DNA from: an uncultured Salinicoccus sp.
GTDB taxonomy: Bacteria > Bacillota > Bacilli > Staphylococcales > Salinicoccaceae
DNA: 64,000 nt
NCBI GenBank assembly: GCA_947494965.1
Contig: CANLWV010000001.1
Location: forward strand, 62,001-126,000
Direction: 5' to 3'
This document shows positions 44,984 through 54,967 of the stretch, piece after piece. The notes beneath the pieces are model-generated. The model was not told where the DNA came from, ran no database searches, and saw only the letters and a list, made by a program, of their open reading frames with translations. The position numbers were made by a program, and so were the translations under genes. Numbering within the stretch: position 1 is the stretch's first letter; each line of letters begins with the position of its first letter.

Positions 44984-45014
44984 AAAGGAAAGGTGTCGAC
45001 ACCTTTCCTTTTTA
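44984..45014. terminator. Terminator after deoD
   Basis: A perfect 28-base palindrome (aaaggaaaggtgtc and complement) followed by T on the plus strand and by A/T-rich sequence on the other. Confidence 0.9.
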
Positions 45015-45021
45015 CATATAT

Positions 45022-45050
45022 TTGTTTAATTTTCATCTTTAAACTGATAA
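45022..45050 (+). promoter_or_regulatory. Candidate promoter for ctpA
   Basis: TTGTTT (45022-45027), 17-base spacer, TGATAA (45045-45050). The match is moderate. Confidence 0.35.
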
Positions 45051-45090
45051 ACTGTTACTTAATTATTCAAGTAGAAATTAGGTGTAGATT

Positions 45091-46677
45091 TTGAAAGAAG
45101 AGCATGACTCCAATAATTCCCGCAAAGTCGGGGGCAAACATATAAATATCAATTTTTTCTGGTTCCTCATCATAATACTTACTTCCATCATACTTTCTGC
45201 AGTCATTACTGCGTTGAGCCTTGAAGCAGGCAATGAAAAGGCAGTGAATGTAGGTACTGATACCAGGAGCGAGTTTTCCAAACTCTATAGTGTCTACGAC
45301 ACCATCACCGACAACTACTACGAGGATGTTGACAGGAACGCACTGATAGAGTCATCAATACAGGGAATGGTTGAAGGTCTCGACGATCCCTACAGCGAGT
45401 ACATGAATAACGAGGAAATCGCCTCGTTCGAGGAATCCGTCAGCGGAGACTTCGAAGGTATAGGGGCAGAAGTGATGCAGGAAGGCAGTCGCATCATCAT
45501 CACATCTCCAATGCGGGGTTCTCCGGCTGAAGAAGCCGGGGTGGAGCCGGGCGATGAAATAATCGCAGTTGACGATGAGCCAGTAGAAGGTATGAATGTG
45601 CAAGAAGCAGTTCAACTTATCCGCGGGGAGAAAGGTACGGATGTCACCCTCACTCTTGCAAGAAATGAAGGGGACCCATTTGAGATTACGATCACCCGTG
45701 ATACCATCCATATCGATAGTGTTACTTATGAAGAGGTAGACGGAGTCGGTCATATCAGCATAAACAGGTTCCAAAGAGGCACCAATGACGAATTCGAAGC
45801 TAAATTGAACGAAGCTGCAGAAGCTGATATTGAAGATCTGATCATCGATTTCAGATATAACCCAGGCGGTCTCCTGGATGAGGCAGTCGGCATGATCAAC
45901 CAATTCGTCGATGAAGGGGAAACTGTACTTTACCTCGAAGAGAACGGGGGAGAACGAAAAGAAATTACAGCCCCTGGGCCTTCAAATGACAACACGGACG
46001 ACTTTAATCTATATATACTGATTAATGAAGGTTCAGCGAGTGCTTCCGAAGTCTTCACCGGAGCGATGGACGATTTGACTGATGTCACAATTGCCGGTAC
46101 AGAGTCATTCGGTAAAGGCATCGTTCAACAGACAATCGAATTCGGTGATGATTCCCTTCTCAAGTACACTGATACAAAATGGCTTACGCCAGAAGGCGAT
46201 TGGATTCATGAAAAAGGCATCACACCGGATATCCGACTATTGAACCCTGATTATTATAGGGTCGAGACGCTTGGGCCTGATGAAGTCTTTACAGAAGGCA
46301 TATCTGATGAATCTGTTCCTTCCATCAAGGTTGCGCTCGATACTCTCGGATATGCTGTGGATGATTTTGATGAATCCTACGATAAGAAGCTGACGAAAAC
46401 AGTAATGAAGTTCCAGGCGGATAATGATCTCGACCAGACAGGCAACGTCACTGGCGAGACCGCCACTGCCATAATGAGTGAGCTGCGGACCTACATCAAT
46501 GAAAACGATGCGCAACTCAATTATCTTGTGGATTATATCAACGGTGAGTTTACACGTTCTGAAATCGAAGAGTATGCAAAAGAACATGCGGAAATACTTG
46601 AAATTCAGAAACCAGAAGAAGATGATTCAGAAGAAAGTTCTGAAGAGTCCCCTGACGAAGAAGATACAGAAGAATAA
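45091..46677 (+). CDS. ctpA: C-terminal processing peptidase, S41 family
   Basis: A 528-residue membrane-anchored serine protease. One membrane helix (~residues 18-41) is followed by a PDZ domain (~110-190, GIGAEVMQEGSRIIITSPMR), the protease core with the Ser/Lys catalytic dyad in EGSASASEVFTGAMDD and FGKGIVQQTIE, and a C-terminal peptidoglycan-binding domain (VALDTLGYAVDDFDESYDKK). The tail is Glu/Ser-rich. The start TTG at 45091 has ttaggtg upstream. In S. aureus CtpA is wall-associated and affects stress tolerance. Confidence 0.93.
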   Translation: MKEEHDSNNSRKVGGKHININFFWFLIIILTSIILSAVITALSLEAGNEKAVNVGTDTRSEFSKLYSVYDTITDNYYEDVDRNALIESSIQGMVEGLDDPYSEYMNNEEIASFEESVSGDFEGIGAEVMQEGSRIIITSPMRGSPAEEAGVEPGDEIIAVDDEPVEGMNVQEAVQLIRGEKGTDVTLTLARNEGDPFEITITRDTIHIDSVTYEEVDGVGHISINRFQRGTNDEFEAKLNEAAEADIEDLIIDFRYNPGGLLDEAVGMINQFVDEGETVLYLEENGGERKEITAPGPSNDNTDDFNLYILINEGSASASEVFTGAMDDLTDVTIAGTESFGKGIVQQTIEFGDDSLLKYTDTKWLTPEGDWIHEKGITPDIRLLNPDYYRVETLGPDEVFTEGISDESVPSIKVALDTLGYAVDDFDESYDKKLTKTVMKFQADNDLDQTGNVTGETATAIMSELRTYINENDAQLNYLVDYINGEFTRSEIEEYAKEHAEILEIQKPEEDDSEESSEESPDEEDTEE

Positions 46678-46679
46678 TC

Positions 46680-46716
46680 CAGAAGCCGTATGAACATAAT
46701 GTTTATGCGGCTTCTG
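46680..46716 (+). other. Long hairpin after ctpA without a T run
   Basis: Arms of about 17 bases (agaagccgtatgaacat / atgtttatgcggcttct) pair with two G-T wobbles around a single A. There is no U tract, so it may be a processing site or inefficient terminator. It starts three bases after the ctpA stop. Confidence 0.5.
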
Positions 46717-46776
46717 ATTGTACAGCAAGTTAAAATAGTTTAAAGTAATTACAATAGAACAGTTATGGAGGAAAGT

Positions 46777-47853
46777 ATGGAACTTAAAAAAAGAAAAGTC
46801 GCCCTTACCGGAGGCGGGACTGTGGGACACGTCATGCTTAACAAACTGATGATCCCATGCCTGATAAACCGGGGGATACAACCTATCTACATCGGATCGA
46901 AAAAAGGGATTGAGAAAGAAATAATCGGTGCGACATCGATCAAATACTATAACATCTCGAGTGGCAAGTTGAGACGCTATTTCTCAATGGAGAACCTTAA
47001 AGATGTAACGCGCGTTGCAAAGGGCATCGGCGATGCCAGAAAAATCCTTAAGAAGGAGAAGGTGGAATTTGTATTTTCAAAGGGTGGGTTTGTCAGTGTA
47101 CCTGTAGTGCTGGCCGCCAGATCACTCGGCATACCTGTATATATCCATGAGTCTGACATTACACCTGGCCTGGCAAATAAAATTGCCGTTAAATTTGCCA
47201 CACAGATTTTCGTCACATTCAAAAAGACCCTAGACTACCTACCACAAAATAAAACTGAATACCTAGGCCCTGTAATACGTGACGAATTGGCACGTGGATA
47301 TGATGAGATTGGATATGAACTTACAGGTTTCACTCCTGAAAAACCTGTAATGATAGTGATGGGAGGGTCACTTGGCGCGAAATCAATCAACAACTTCATC
47401 AGGAAGAATCTCGACGTGCTGACCAACGAATGGCAGATTATTCATCTGTGCGGCAGAGGAAACTATATCGAAGGGCTTGATAATCCGAATTATAAACAAT
47501 TTGAATTCGTCAAAAAAGAATTGCCGCATCTTATGAAAATTTCCAAGATTGCAGTTGGCCGCAGTGGCTCCAATGCAATCTACGAGTTTTTGCTGAATGA
47601 AAAACCAATGATCCTCATCCCACTTCCCAAAGGCCAAAGCCGGGGAGATCAGGTTGAGAATGCAGATTATTTTAAAGAGAAGGGATATGCAGAAGTCATT
47701 GATGAAGAAGTACTCGGCATAGATACCTTCCAAGAAGCCGTGAACCGCATCCGAGATGATGAAGATGAGATACTTGCCAGAATGAAGCAATTTGATGCAG
47801 GTTTCCGTCCAAAGGACCTGGTGGATATGCTGGTGGATAAGGAGGCGGATTAA
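46777..47853 (+). CDS. murG: UDP-N-acetylglucosamine--undecaprenyl-PP-MurNAc-pentapeptide transferase
   Basis: A 358-residue GT28 enzyme that adds GlcNAc to lipid I to form lipid II, acting at the inner face of the membrane. The donor loop GGGTVGHVM, the SKGGFVSVPVVLAARSLGIP stretch and the sugar-nucleotide site SRGDQVENADYF are present. I place the start at ATG 46777, with tggagg upstream; a start 12 bases earlier lies in that site. In S. aureus murG also lies outside the division and wall cluster, next to a PAP2 gene and arlRS. A candidate promoter TTGTAC-N17-TAAAGT occupies 46718-46746. Confidence 0.95.
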   Translation: MELKKRKVALTGGGTVGHVMLNKLMIPCLINRGIQPIYIGSKKGIEKEIIGATSIKYYNISSGKLRRYFSMENLKDVTRVAKGIGDARKILKKEKVEFVFSKGGFVSVPVVLAARSLGIPVYIHESDITPGLANKIAVKFATQIFVTFKKTLDYLPQNKTEYLGPVIRDELARGYDEIGYELTGFTPEKPVMIVMGGSLGAKSINNFIRKNLDVLTNEWQIIHLCGRGNYIEGLDNPNYKQFEFVKKELPHLMKISKIAVGRSGSNAIYEFLLNEKPMILIPLPKGQSRGDQVENADYFKEKGYAEVIDEEVLGIDTFQEAVNRIRDDEDEILARMKQFDAGFRPKDLVDMLVDKEAD

Positions 47854-48479
47854 TGAGCCGCACAAAGAAATTCTCGCTTTTTATGGTATTTGTCTTGATC
47901 TTCGGTACCATTGCACTATTTCATGAATCACGAGTCGGCCGTTGGGTGGATAAAGAAGTGTACGAACTCATATATGCTTCTGAGAGCTTCATCACTACAG
48001 CATTGATGCTTGGCTTTACCCAAGTCGGGGAAGTCCTTTCAATGATTATATTATCAGTGATGATGATTACTATATTGATGCTCTATAGATTGAAGTATGC
48101 GACTTTGTTTCTGATCATATCCATGCTCTCCAGCAGCATACTTGTCCCGGTGCTGAAAAACTCCTTTGATAGGGAAAGGCCTTCGATGCTTCGACTGATA
48201 GAAATTACAGGATTCAGTTTCCCGAGTGGCCATGCAATGGGTTCGACCATTTTTTTTGGCTCGTTGATGGTTCTGGTGAAAAACAGTTCTCTGGAACACA
48301 AGACGTTACTTTATAGCCTTGGGGCGTTTTTTATATTAATGATTTCATCATCACGGGTATATTTAGGCGTACATTATCCAACTGATGTAATCGCTGGAAT
48401 AGTCGGGGGAATTGCCGTAGTGACAGGTACAAGTTTTATTATGCATAAAAAGCTTGACAGAATGCGTCTACAACGATAA
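47853..48479 (+). CDS. PAP2-family membrane phosphatase (PgpB-like)
   Basis: A 208-residue membrane phosphatase with about five hydrophobic segments. The catalytic motifs are KNSFDRERPS (KX6RP), FSFPSGHAM (PSGH) and SSSRVYLGVHYPTDVIAG (SR-x5-H-x3-D). Such enzymes remove phosphate from phosphatidylglycerophosphate, phosphatidate or undecaprenyl diphosphate; here the last would complement MurG by recycling carrier lipid, an inference. The start overlaps the murG stop. The equivalent S. aureus gene beside arlR is called pgpB. Confidence 0.9.
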   Translation: MSRTKKFSLFMVFVLIFGTIALFHESRVGRWVDKEVYELIYASESFITTALMLGFTQVGEVLSMIILSVMMITILMLYRLKYATLFLIISMLSSSILVPVLKNSFDRERPSMLRLIEITGFSFPSGHAMGSTIFFGSLMVLVKNSSLEHKTLLYSLGAFFILMISSSRVYLGVHYPTDVIAGIVGGIAVVTGTSFIMHKKLDRMRLQR

Positions 48480-48488
48480 AATTTTAAT

Positions 48489-48503
48489 TGAAAATGATTC
48501 TCA
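48489..48503 (+). promoter_or_regulatory. Fur-box-like operator
   Basis: tgaaaatgattctca matches the 7-1-7 Fur consensus TGATAATNATTATCA at 12 of 14 informative positions. The wider 48488-48542 region is an inverted repeat with 12-base perfect outer arms (ttgaaaatgatt and aatcattttcaa), the right arm partly repeating the motif on the other strand. It lies just upstream of the candidate sRNA. Confidence 0.55.
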
Positions 48504-48504
48504 A

Positions 48505-48597
48505 TGAGAATAAGCCCCCCTTATTAATCTAATCATTTTCAAAAACTATATATCCTTTCTAAGTGGTATGGCTGAAAAACAGCCATACCACTTTTTA
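48505..48597 (+). ncRNA. Candidate iron-responsive small RNA, IsrR-like
   Basis: Between the PAP2 gene and arlR a stretch without coding potential begins with a Fur-box-like site, then a small hairpin (aataag / cttatt) exposing a run of six C, then tcctttct, which is complementary to a ribosome binding site, and ends in a strong terminator. This is the architecture of S. aureus IsrR, an iron-starvation sRNA with C-rich pairing regions which, as I recall, is encoded between pgpB and arlR, the same pair of neighbours. The transcription start is estimated. No matching promoter is convincing, so the exact 5' end is open. Confidence 0.6.
48561..48596 (+). terminator. Strong terminator between the PAP2 gene and arlR
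   Basis: A 14-bp perfect stem (aagtggtatggctg / cagccataccactt), five-A loop and T run. It would end the candidate sRNA and any read-through from murG. Confidence 0.93.
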
Positions 48598-48664
48598 TTG
48601 CTATCCTTTCTTAGAAATGAAGATTAGTGATATGATATGTAAAAAGAATGATAGGAAGATTAGG

Positions 48665-49339
48665 ATGAAACAAATACTTGTAGTCGAGGATGAGCTTAAC
48701 CTTGCCCGTTTTATAGAACTTGAGTTGACCCACGAAGGGTACGGGGTCACGTCAGCTTCAAATGGAGAAGATGGGTTGAGGAAAGCAATGGAAAATGATT
48801 ATGACTGTATTCTCCTTGATCTCATGCTGCCCGGATTAAACGGTCTTGAAGTATGTAGAAGACTGAGAAAGGAAAAGGACACTCCCATCATCATCATCAC
48901 CGCAAAAGGAGAGACGTACGATAAAGTCATAGGTCTTGATTATGGTGCCGATGACTATATTGTCAAACCTTTTGAAATCGAAGAACTTCTCGCAAGAATC
49001 AGAGTGATTATGAGACGCTCACCATCTCAAGTGAATGCAAGCGAGATACTTAGTACGAATGGGATAAAGATAAATTCCGACGCCCACCATGTCTCCGTTG
49101 ACGGCAATTCAATCGAGTTGACGAAGACCGAATATGATCTTCTGTATCTACTGATGAAGAATGCCGGTATCGTGCTCCAAAGGGAGACGATTCTAGACCA
49201 TGTATGGGGGTATGAAAGTGAAGTTGAAACGAATGTAGTGGATGTCTACATCAGATATTTGAGGAATAAATTGAAGCCCTACAATAAGCACAAGCTGATT
49301 GAAACTGTAAGGGGAGTAGGGTATGTGATCCGAACATGA
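48665..49339 (+). CDS. arlR: Response regulator ArlR
   Basis: A 224-residue OmpR-family regulator. The receiver domain has phospho-acceptor Asp52 in [13 protein letters not shown] and the conserved Lys in [14 protein letters not shown]. The winged-helix output domain has [16 protein letters not shown] and [19 protein letters not shown]. The length and the sequence follow S. aureus ArlR, which controls adhesion, autolysis and virulence genes. The ATG at 48665 follows aggaag; longer frames begin within the terminator. It is coupled to arlS. Confidence 0.96.
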   Translation: MKQILVVEDELNLARFIELELTHEGYGVTSASNGEDGLRKAMENDYDCILLDLMLPGLNGLEVCRRLRKEKDTPIIIITAKGETYDKVIGLDYGADDYIVKPFEIEELLARIRVIMRRSPSQVNASEILSTNGIKINSDAHHVSVDGNSIELTKTEYDLLYLLMKNAGIVLQRETILDHVWGYESEVETNVVDVYIRYLRNKLKPYNKHKLIETVRGVGYVIRT

Positions 49340-50700
49340 ATAAGAAATCGTTGAAGTATAAATGGCTGAGGCTATCCACCCTGATTATATCAGTAACCTA
49401 TCTGATCTTCAGTTCGATGCTCATATATTTCACCAGTATATATTTGAAGGATCAGGAGTACCGTTCAGTCGATAGAAGTATTGAAGAATTGGAAAGCTTA
49501 TATGAAACGCAACCGATCAACACCATAAGCCAGGATGAAGTGTATTCAAGCCTATATGACAGACAGAAGATGATACTCTATACCCAAGGTGGCGAGGAGG
49601 TCTTCAGCGCCACTACCGGTATACCGATGAAGCTTGATATTGATTTTGAAGCTGTTTCTGAACGGGAAATAAAGGAGTCTGAAATCGATCAGGAAGATTT
49701 TCTTATAGGCAGCACCAAAATTGATTCACAGTATTGGGATGGTTACATTTCAGTCATACACCCCTTGAATTCATACAACTCAGTAATTCGCATGATGATG
49801 TTCATAGCAACAGTAGTTGGTTTCATGTCGATTCTTTTCACTTCCGTCATCAGCTACTTCTTCTCCAATAGGATGGTACGCCCAATAAGGAAGATTGCGA
49901 ACCAATTGAAACGGATTGAGGAACAAGGATTTTCTGAACGTCTGAAGATCACAACCAACTCAGAAGAAACGGACTATATGATCGATTCATTCAACCACCT
50001 GATGGATTCACTGGAACAATCCTATAATCAACAGAAACAATTTGTCGAGGACGCCAGTCATGAACTACGGACTCCCCTCCAGATTATCCAGGGGCATTTG
50101 AAATTAATAAGCAGATGGGGGAAACATAAGCCTGAAGTTCTTGATGAGTCATTGGGCATATCCATCGACGAACTGAGACGGATTAATAAATTGGTCGAAG
50201 AACTCTTGATCCTTACAAAGAACGAAGGTAAACCCGATATGAATATGGAGAAGGTAGATATTAACGAAGAGGTCAGAAGTCGTGTTGAATCTATGAGGAA
50301 ACTTCATTCTGACTATACTTTCACACTTGACTTGGAAGAAGAACCGATCAAATATATGATCAACCCCTACCACCTCGAACAGATACTCGTCATATTTCTT
50401 GATAACGCCATAAAATATGATAAAGATAGATGTCACATAATGATTACTACAGAAATGAAAGAAAATCATTTTGACATAGTCATCATGGATCATGGCATTG
50501 GAATACCAGATAAGGAAATCGAAGCCATATTCGATAGATTCTATAGAGTGGATAAATCAAGAAGCAGGGAAATGGGGGGCAATGGACTCGGACTTTCAAT
50601 CGCAAAAAAGCTCATTGAAAGCTATAGGGGAGATGTCTGGCTGGAAAGCGAAGAAGGACAGTTTACGAAGGTAACAATCCGTTTTTATATGAAAAAGTGA
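49336..50700 (+). CDS. arlS: Sensor histidine kinase ArlS
   Basis: A 454-residue kinase with two membrane helices (~residues 13-35 and ~155-180) around an extracellular sensor domain of about 120 residues, a HAMP linker ([20 protein letters not shown]), the HisKA domain with His242 in [14 protein letters not shown], and a HATPase domain ([35 protein letters not shown]). The partner ArlR overlaps its start (ATGA). Histidine position agrees with that of S. aureus ArlS. Confidence 0.96.
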   Translation: MNKKSLKYKWLRLSTLIISVTYLIFSSMLIYFTSIYLKDQEYRSVDRSIEELESLYETQPINTISQDEVYSSLYDRQKMILYTQGGEEVFSATTGIPMKLDIDFEAVSEREIKESEIDQEDFLIGSTKIDSQYWDGYISVIHPLNSYNSVIRMMMFIATVVGFMSILFTSVISYFFSNRMVRPIRKIANQLKRIEEQGFSERLKITTNSEETDYMIDSFNHLMDSLEQSYNQQKQFVEDASHELRTPLQIIQGHLKLISRWGKHKPEVLDESLGISIDELRRINKLVEELLILTKNEGKPDMNMEKVDINEEVRSRVESMRKLHSDYTFTLDLEEEPIKYMINPYHLEQILVIFLDNAIKYDKDRCHIMITTEMKENHFDIVIMDHGIGIPDKEIEAIFDRFYRVDKSRSREMGGNGLGLSIAKKLIESYRGDVWLESEEGQFTKVTIRFYMKK

Positions 50701-50740
50701 CCTAAAGTAGCTTATTCTATGTTTTGCTCTTATTATTGGC

Positions 50741-50769
50741 TTTAAAACCTTATTCTATAGTGCTAAAAT
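50741..50769 (+). promoter_or_regulatory. Promoter for odhA-odhB
   Basis: TTTAAA (50741-50746), 17-base spacer, TAAAAT (50764-50769), about 35 bases before the odhA ribosome binding site. No terminator is visible after arlS, so read-through from arlRS is possible. Confidence 0.5.
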
Positions 50770-50812
50770 GGAGCTGTATAAGTTAAAAAGATTCTAAAGA
50801 GGGTGTGGCAAA

Positions 50813-53587
50813 ATGCAGGAGAAAGAACTTGAGAATGCCCCGGTACGTTTCGGCGCTAACATGGGAATGCTTCTCGAGCTTCATGAAATGTATCAGGAAG
50901 ACCCAAACAGTGTAAGCGAAGAAATGCGATTCCTGTTTGAAAATCTCAGCTCGGGTGGTGCTGTTGCCGATTCTTCGGGAACTGACCATAAGAAGGTGAA
51001 GAATCTACTTCACCTCATCGACAATATAAGGCTATTTGGACATTTGAAATCGGAAATCTACCCCGTGTATGACCCTGATATAAAAAATGTGCCAAGTTTG
51101 GATTTCAAAGATTACGACCTCACTGAAGAAGATCTGAAAAATATGCCTGCTACTGTTGTCAGCGAGTATCTGAGCGATGACAACGATAATGCATATGAGG
51201 CATTAATGCAGCTTCATGACCTTTACACTGGACCGATTGCATACGAATACATGCATGTCAATGACACTGAGGAACGCCAGTGGTTCAAAGAGATGATTGC
51301 AGATCAGCGTAATTTTGAAATGTCAGATGATGAAAAGAAGCACCTCTTCAAAATGCTGGCTAAAGTAGAAGGCTTTGAAAAGTACATTCATAAAAACTTC
51401 GTTGGTGCGAAAAGGTTTTCTATTGAAGGTCTTGACTCCATTGTCCCTATGCTTGATCACTTGCTTACGCTTATGGCGGGACAGGGGATACCAAACCTTC
51501 AGATCGGTATGGCTCACCGTGGGCGTCTGAATGTACTGACGCACATTCTTGAAAAACCATATGAAATGATGATCAGTGAATTCATGCATACCGATCCTAT
51601 GAAATTCCTTCCTGAAGATGGTTCCCTGGAAATAACACAGGGCTGGATGCGCGATGTCAAATATCACCTTGGAGGCGCTAAAACGCGTTCTGATAAAGGT
51701 CTTGAGCAACGTATCACCCTCGCCAACAACCCAAGTCACCTTGAAGTCGCGGGCCCTGTAGTCCTCGGCAGAACAAGGGCACAACAAGAGACTGCGAACC
51801 TTGCTGGTCGTCCAGAACAGGATACCAACAAAGCAATTGCAGCCATCATACATGGAGATGCTGCCTTCCCGGGACAAGGAATTGTGTACGAATCACTTAA
51901 CCTAGGTAAATTGAATGGCTATTCAGTCGGTGGTTCCCTGCACATCATTGCAAATAACAGGATTGGCTTCACCACTGAAGAAACAGATGCAAGGTCAACT
52001 GTCTATGCTTCAGACCCTGCACTTGGTTTCGACCTGCCTGTGATACATGTCAATGCGGATAAGCCAGAACATGTCTTGCGTGCAATGGAAATCGCCCTGA
52101 GATATAGGCAGCAATTCGGTAAGGATATCGTCATAGATGTAATCGGCTACAGAAGATATGGCCATAATGAGATGGACGAACCTTCCGCTACAAACCCACT
52201 GCTCTATAAGGAAGTCAAGTCGCGTGAAACTCTTGAAGAACTTTATGGTGCCAGACTCGTTGATGAAGATATTCTTTCTGAAGACGAGAAGCAGGAAATT
52301 ATCCAGAGTGTCTTTGATGAAATGAGAGCAGCGCATGATGCCATCGATAAGAATGATACAAATATAGATGGTGACCTTAAAGCTCCGGACTCGGTGATGG
52401 AAGGTCAAGATAGTAACTCCGAAGACAATATTTCAAGGGAGAGACTCCAAAAGATTAATGATGCGCTCTTGGATTATCCAGAGAATTTCACCGTATTCAA
52501 AAAACTTTCCAAAGTCTTAGACCGTCGAAAAAAACCTTTTGAGGATGATAAAGAGCTCGTGGACTGGGCACATGCTGAAGCACTTGCTTTCGCTACAATC
52601 AATCAGGATGGCACCCCTATCCGTCTGACAGGACAGGACTCCGAAAGGGGCACATTCGCCCAAAGACATGCGGTACTCCATGATCCAGAAAGTGGTGAAG
52701 AACTTGTACCTCTTCACAACGTAGAAGATCTGAGTGCTTCATTCGATATACACAACTCACCATTATCCGAAGCTGCTGTAGTCGGATTTGATTATGGCTA
52801 TAACATTGAACATAAAGATGTTATGACGATATGGGAAGCGCAATATGGCGACTTTTCAAATATGGCTCAAGTTTTATTTGATAATTTCCTATCGTCCGGG
52901 AATGCCAAATGGGGAGAAACTTCCGGCATGACCCTCTTCTTGCCACATGGACAAGAAGGTCAAGGGGCGGAGCATTCTTCAGCACGGCTTGAGCGTTACC
53001 TTCAGCTTGCGGCAGAAAATAATATGACGGTTGCAAACCTATCCAGTGCATCCAATTATTTCCATCTATTGCGTAAGCAAGCTCAATACATGGATACCGA
53101 AAAAATGAGACCTCTGGTTCTAATGACTCCAAAAAGCCTGCTTCGCAACGCAATAGTGAGTGAACCGGTTAGTGCATTCACTGAAGGTCAATTCAGGGAA
53201 GTAATCATTCCTTCCTACAAAAAGACAAAAGTCAAAAAAGTATTGATTGCAAGCGGAAAAATGGCAGTAGACCTTCTTGCTGAACAAAAGGATAATCCTG
53301 ACGATGAAATCATCGTTGTAAGGCTGGAGCAGATTTATCCATTCCCATCCGAACAGCTGAAAGATCTATTGGATGATCTAAAAAATCTCGAAGAAGTGCG
53401 ATTTGTTCAGGAAGAACCGAAAAATATGGGTGCATACCATTATGCGTTGCCACTATTGCTCGAGATCCTGCCTGAAAAAGTGGAATTGAACTACGTCGGA
53501 AGGTTAAGGCGTGCATCTCCTGCTGAGGGCGATGGAGAATCCTATAAACTGATACAACAAAAAATAATCGAAACTGCTTTTAAATAA
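50813..53587 (+). CDS. odhA: 2-oxoglutarate dehydrogenase E1 component
   Basis: A 924-residue thiamine diphosphate enzyme that decarboxylates 2-oxoglutarate in the TCA cycle. Signatures are GMAHRGRLNVL, HGDAAFPGQGIVYESLNL, HIIANNRIGFTT and the C-terminal VGRLRRASPAEGDG. The N-terminal 2-oxoglutarate-specific extension is present. The ATG follows gagggtg. It forms a two-gene operon with odhB; the shared E3 is expected elsewhere. Confidence 0.96.
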   Translation: MQEKELENAPVRFGANMGMLLELHEMYQEDPNSVSEEMRFLFENLSSGGAVADSSGTDHKKVKNLLHLIDNIRLFGHLKSEIYPVYDPDIKNVPSLDFKDYDLTEEDLKNMPATVVSEYLSDDNDNAYEALMQLHDLYTGPIAYEYMHVNDTEERQWFKEMIADQRNFEMSDDEKKHLFKMLAKVEGFEKYIHKNFVGAKRFSIEGLDSIVPMLDHLLTLMAGQGIPNLQIGMAHRGRLNVLTHILEKPYEMMISEFMHTDPMKFLPEDGSLEITQGWMRDVKYHLGGAKTRSDKGLEQRITLANNPSHLEVAGPVVLGRTRAQQETANLAGRPEQDTNKAIAAIIHGDAAFPGQGIVYESLNLGKLNGYSVGGSLHIIANNRIGFTTEETDARSTVYASDPALGFDLPVIHVNADKPEHVLRAMEIALRYRQQFGKDIVIDVIGYRRYGHNEMDEPSATNPLLYKEVKSRETLEELYGARLVDEDILSEDEKQEIIQSVFDEMRAAHDAIDKNDTNIDGDLKAPDSVMEGQDSNSEDNISRERLQKINDALLDYPENFTVFKKLSKVLDRRKKPFEDDKELVDWAHAEALAFATINQDGTPIRLTGQDSERGTFAQRHAVLHDPESGEELVPLHNVEDLSASFDIHNSPLSEAAVVGFDYGYNIEHKDVMTIWEAQYGDFSNMAQVLFDNFLSSGNAKWGETSGMTLFLPHGQEGQGAEHSSARLERYLQLAAENNMTVANLSSASNYFHLLRKQAQYMDTEKMRPLVLMTPKSLLRNAIVSEPVSAFTEGQFREVIIPSYKKTKVKKVLIASGKMAVDLLAEQKDNPDDEIIVVRLEQIYPFPSEQLKDLLDDLKNLEEVRFVQEEPKNMGAYHYALPLLLEILPEKVELNYVGRLRRASPAEGDGESYKLIQQKIIETAFK

Positions 53588-53601
53588 TAGGAGGTTGAAA
53601 A

Positions 53602-54882
53602 ATGGCTGAAGTAAAAGTACCGGAACTAGCTGAATCCATAACAGAAGGAACGATTGCGACTTGGTTAAAACAAAAAGGCGACTATGTTGAAAAAGGTGAA
53701 AATATCCTTGAGTTGGAAACTGATAAAGTCAACGTAGAAGTGATCAGTGAAGAAGCTGGTACCCTTACTGAACTGAAAGCTGAAGAAGGGGATACGGTTG
53801 AGGTCGGACAAGTCATTGCCATAGTTGACGAAAGCGGTAAAGCGGACTCTTCTGATGAAAAAGCTTCAGAGAGTTCCTCTGATAATGAAAATGCCCAACC
53901 AGAACAAAAGAAAGAAGAAGCGCCTGCCAAAGAGGAGACAAAATCCGAAGAACCAGCGACATCAGAATCTTCCTCTGATGATGAACATGTAGTCGCTACT
54001 CCTTCTGCCCGCAAAATGGCACGTGAAAAAGGCATCTCAATCAGTGATATCAATGCTGCCGATCCACGTGGGTTGGTGAGGAGTCAAGATGTCGAGAACC
54101 ATGGCAATAAACCTGCCGAAGAAAAAGCACCAAAACAATCACAGCAGCCTAAATCACAAGACTCCGGCAAACCTGAAAAGCCGGTAGTAAGGGAGAAGCT
54201 CTCACGCAGAAGGCAGACTATTGCCAAGCGTCTGCTGGAAGTTTCCCAGAACACTGCCATGTTGACGACATTCAATGAGGTTGACATGACAAATCTGATG
54301 GAACTCAGAAAACGTAAAAAAGAAGAGTTCCAGGAACGTCATGATGGTACCCGCCTTGGGTTCATGTCATTCTTCACCAAAGCTTCAGTAGCAGCACTAA
54401 GAAAATATCCAGCGGTAAATGCTGAAATTGATGGAGACGATCTCGTACTCAAACAGTTCTATGACATCGGTGTTGCAGTATCGACTGAAGAAGGTCTTGT
54501 AGTGCCTGTCGTACGGGACTGTGATCGTAAGACATTCGCTGAAATAGAGAGTGGCATCGCAGATATGGCGAAAAAAGCTCAAAATAAAAAGTTGGGTCTC
54601 GATGACATGACCGGCGGCTCGTTCACAATAACAAACGGTGGCGTCTTTGGATCACTGATGTCCACGCCTATCATCAATGGTACTCAGGCAGCCATTCTTG
54701 GAATGCATACCATCCAAAAGCGACCTGTTGCAATAGATGATGAAAATATGGAAAACCGCCCAATGATGTATATCGCACTAAGCTATGACCACCGTATAAT
54801 TGATGGCAGAGAAGCAGTCGGTTTCCTGAAAACGATTAAAGATCTTGTAGAAAATCCTGAAGATCTACTTCTTGAAGGCTGA
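53602..54882 (+). CDS. odhB: Dihydrolipoyl succinyltransferase (2-oxoglutarate dehydrogenase E2)
   Basis: A 426-residue E2. The lipoyl domain (1-80) carries Lys42 in [10 protein letters not shown] long Glu/Lys/Ser linker follows, then the E1/E3-binding domain ([19 protein letters not shown]) and another linker. The catalytic domain has the signature [16 protein letters not shown]. It forms the core of the complex and moves the succinyl group to CoA. It is 14 bases after odhA with an aggagg site, and a strong terminator follows. Confidence 0.96.
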   Translation: MAEVKVPELAESITEGTIATWLKQKGDYVEKGENILELETDKVNVEVISEEAGTLTELKAEEGDTVEVGQVIAIVDESGKADSSDEKASESSSDNENAQPEQKKEEAPAKEETKSEEPATSESSSDDEHVVATPSARKMAREKGISISDINAADPRGLVRSQDVENHGNKPAEEKAPKQSQQPKSQDSGKPEKPVVREKLSRRRQTIAKRLLEVSQNTAMLTTFNEVDMTNLMELRKRKKEEFQERHDGTRLGFMSFFTKASVAALRKYPAVNAEIDGDDLVLKQFYDIGVAVSTEEGLVVPVVRDCDRKTFAEIESGIADMAKKAQNKKLGLDDMTGGSFTITNGGVFGSLMSTPIINGTQAAILGMHTIQKRPVAIDDENMENRPMMYIALSYDHRIIDGREAVGFLKTIKDLVENPEDLLLEG

Positions 54883-54895
54883 TAATATATTTTGT

Positions 54896-54926
54896 GTCAG
54901 GCGTCCATGTGACGCCTGACTTTTTT
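54896..54926 (+). terminator. Terminator of the odhAB operon
   Basis: A 10-bp perfect stem (gtcaggcgtc / gacgcctgac), loop catgt and six T. Confidence 0.92.
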
Positions 54927-54967
54927 ATGTTAGAATCATATTAAATAAAATGACTGGAGAGATTGAT

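Noticed and set aside
48563-48664. A longer arlR start giving 34 extra residues
   Set aside because: The extension runs through the terminator hairpin and lacks a ribosome binding site; the start at 48665 matches the known ArlR N-terminus.
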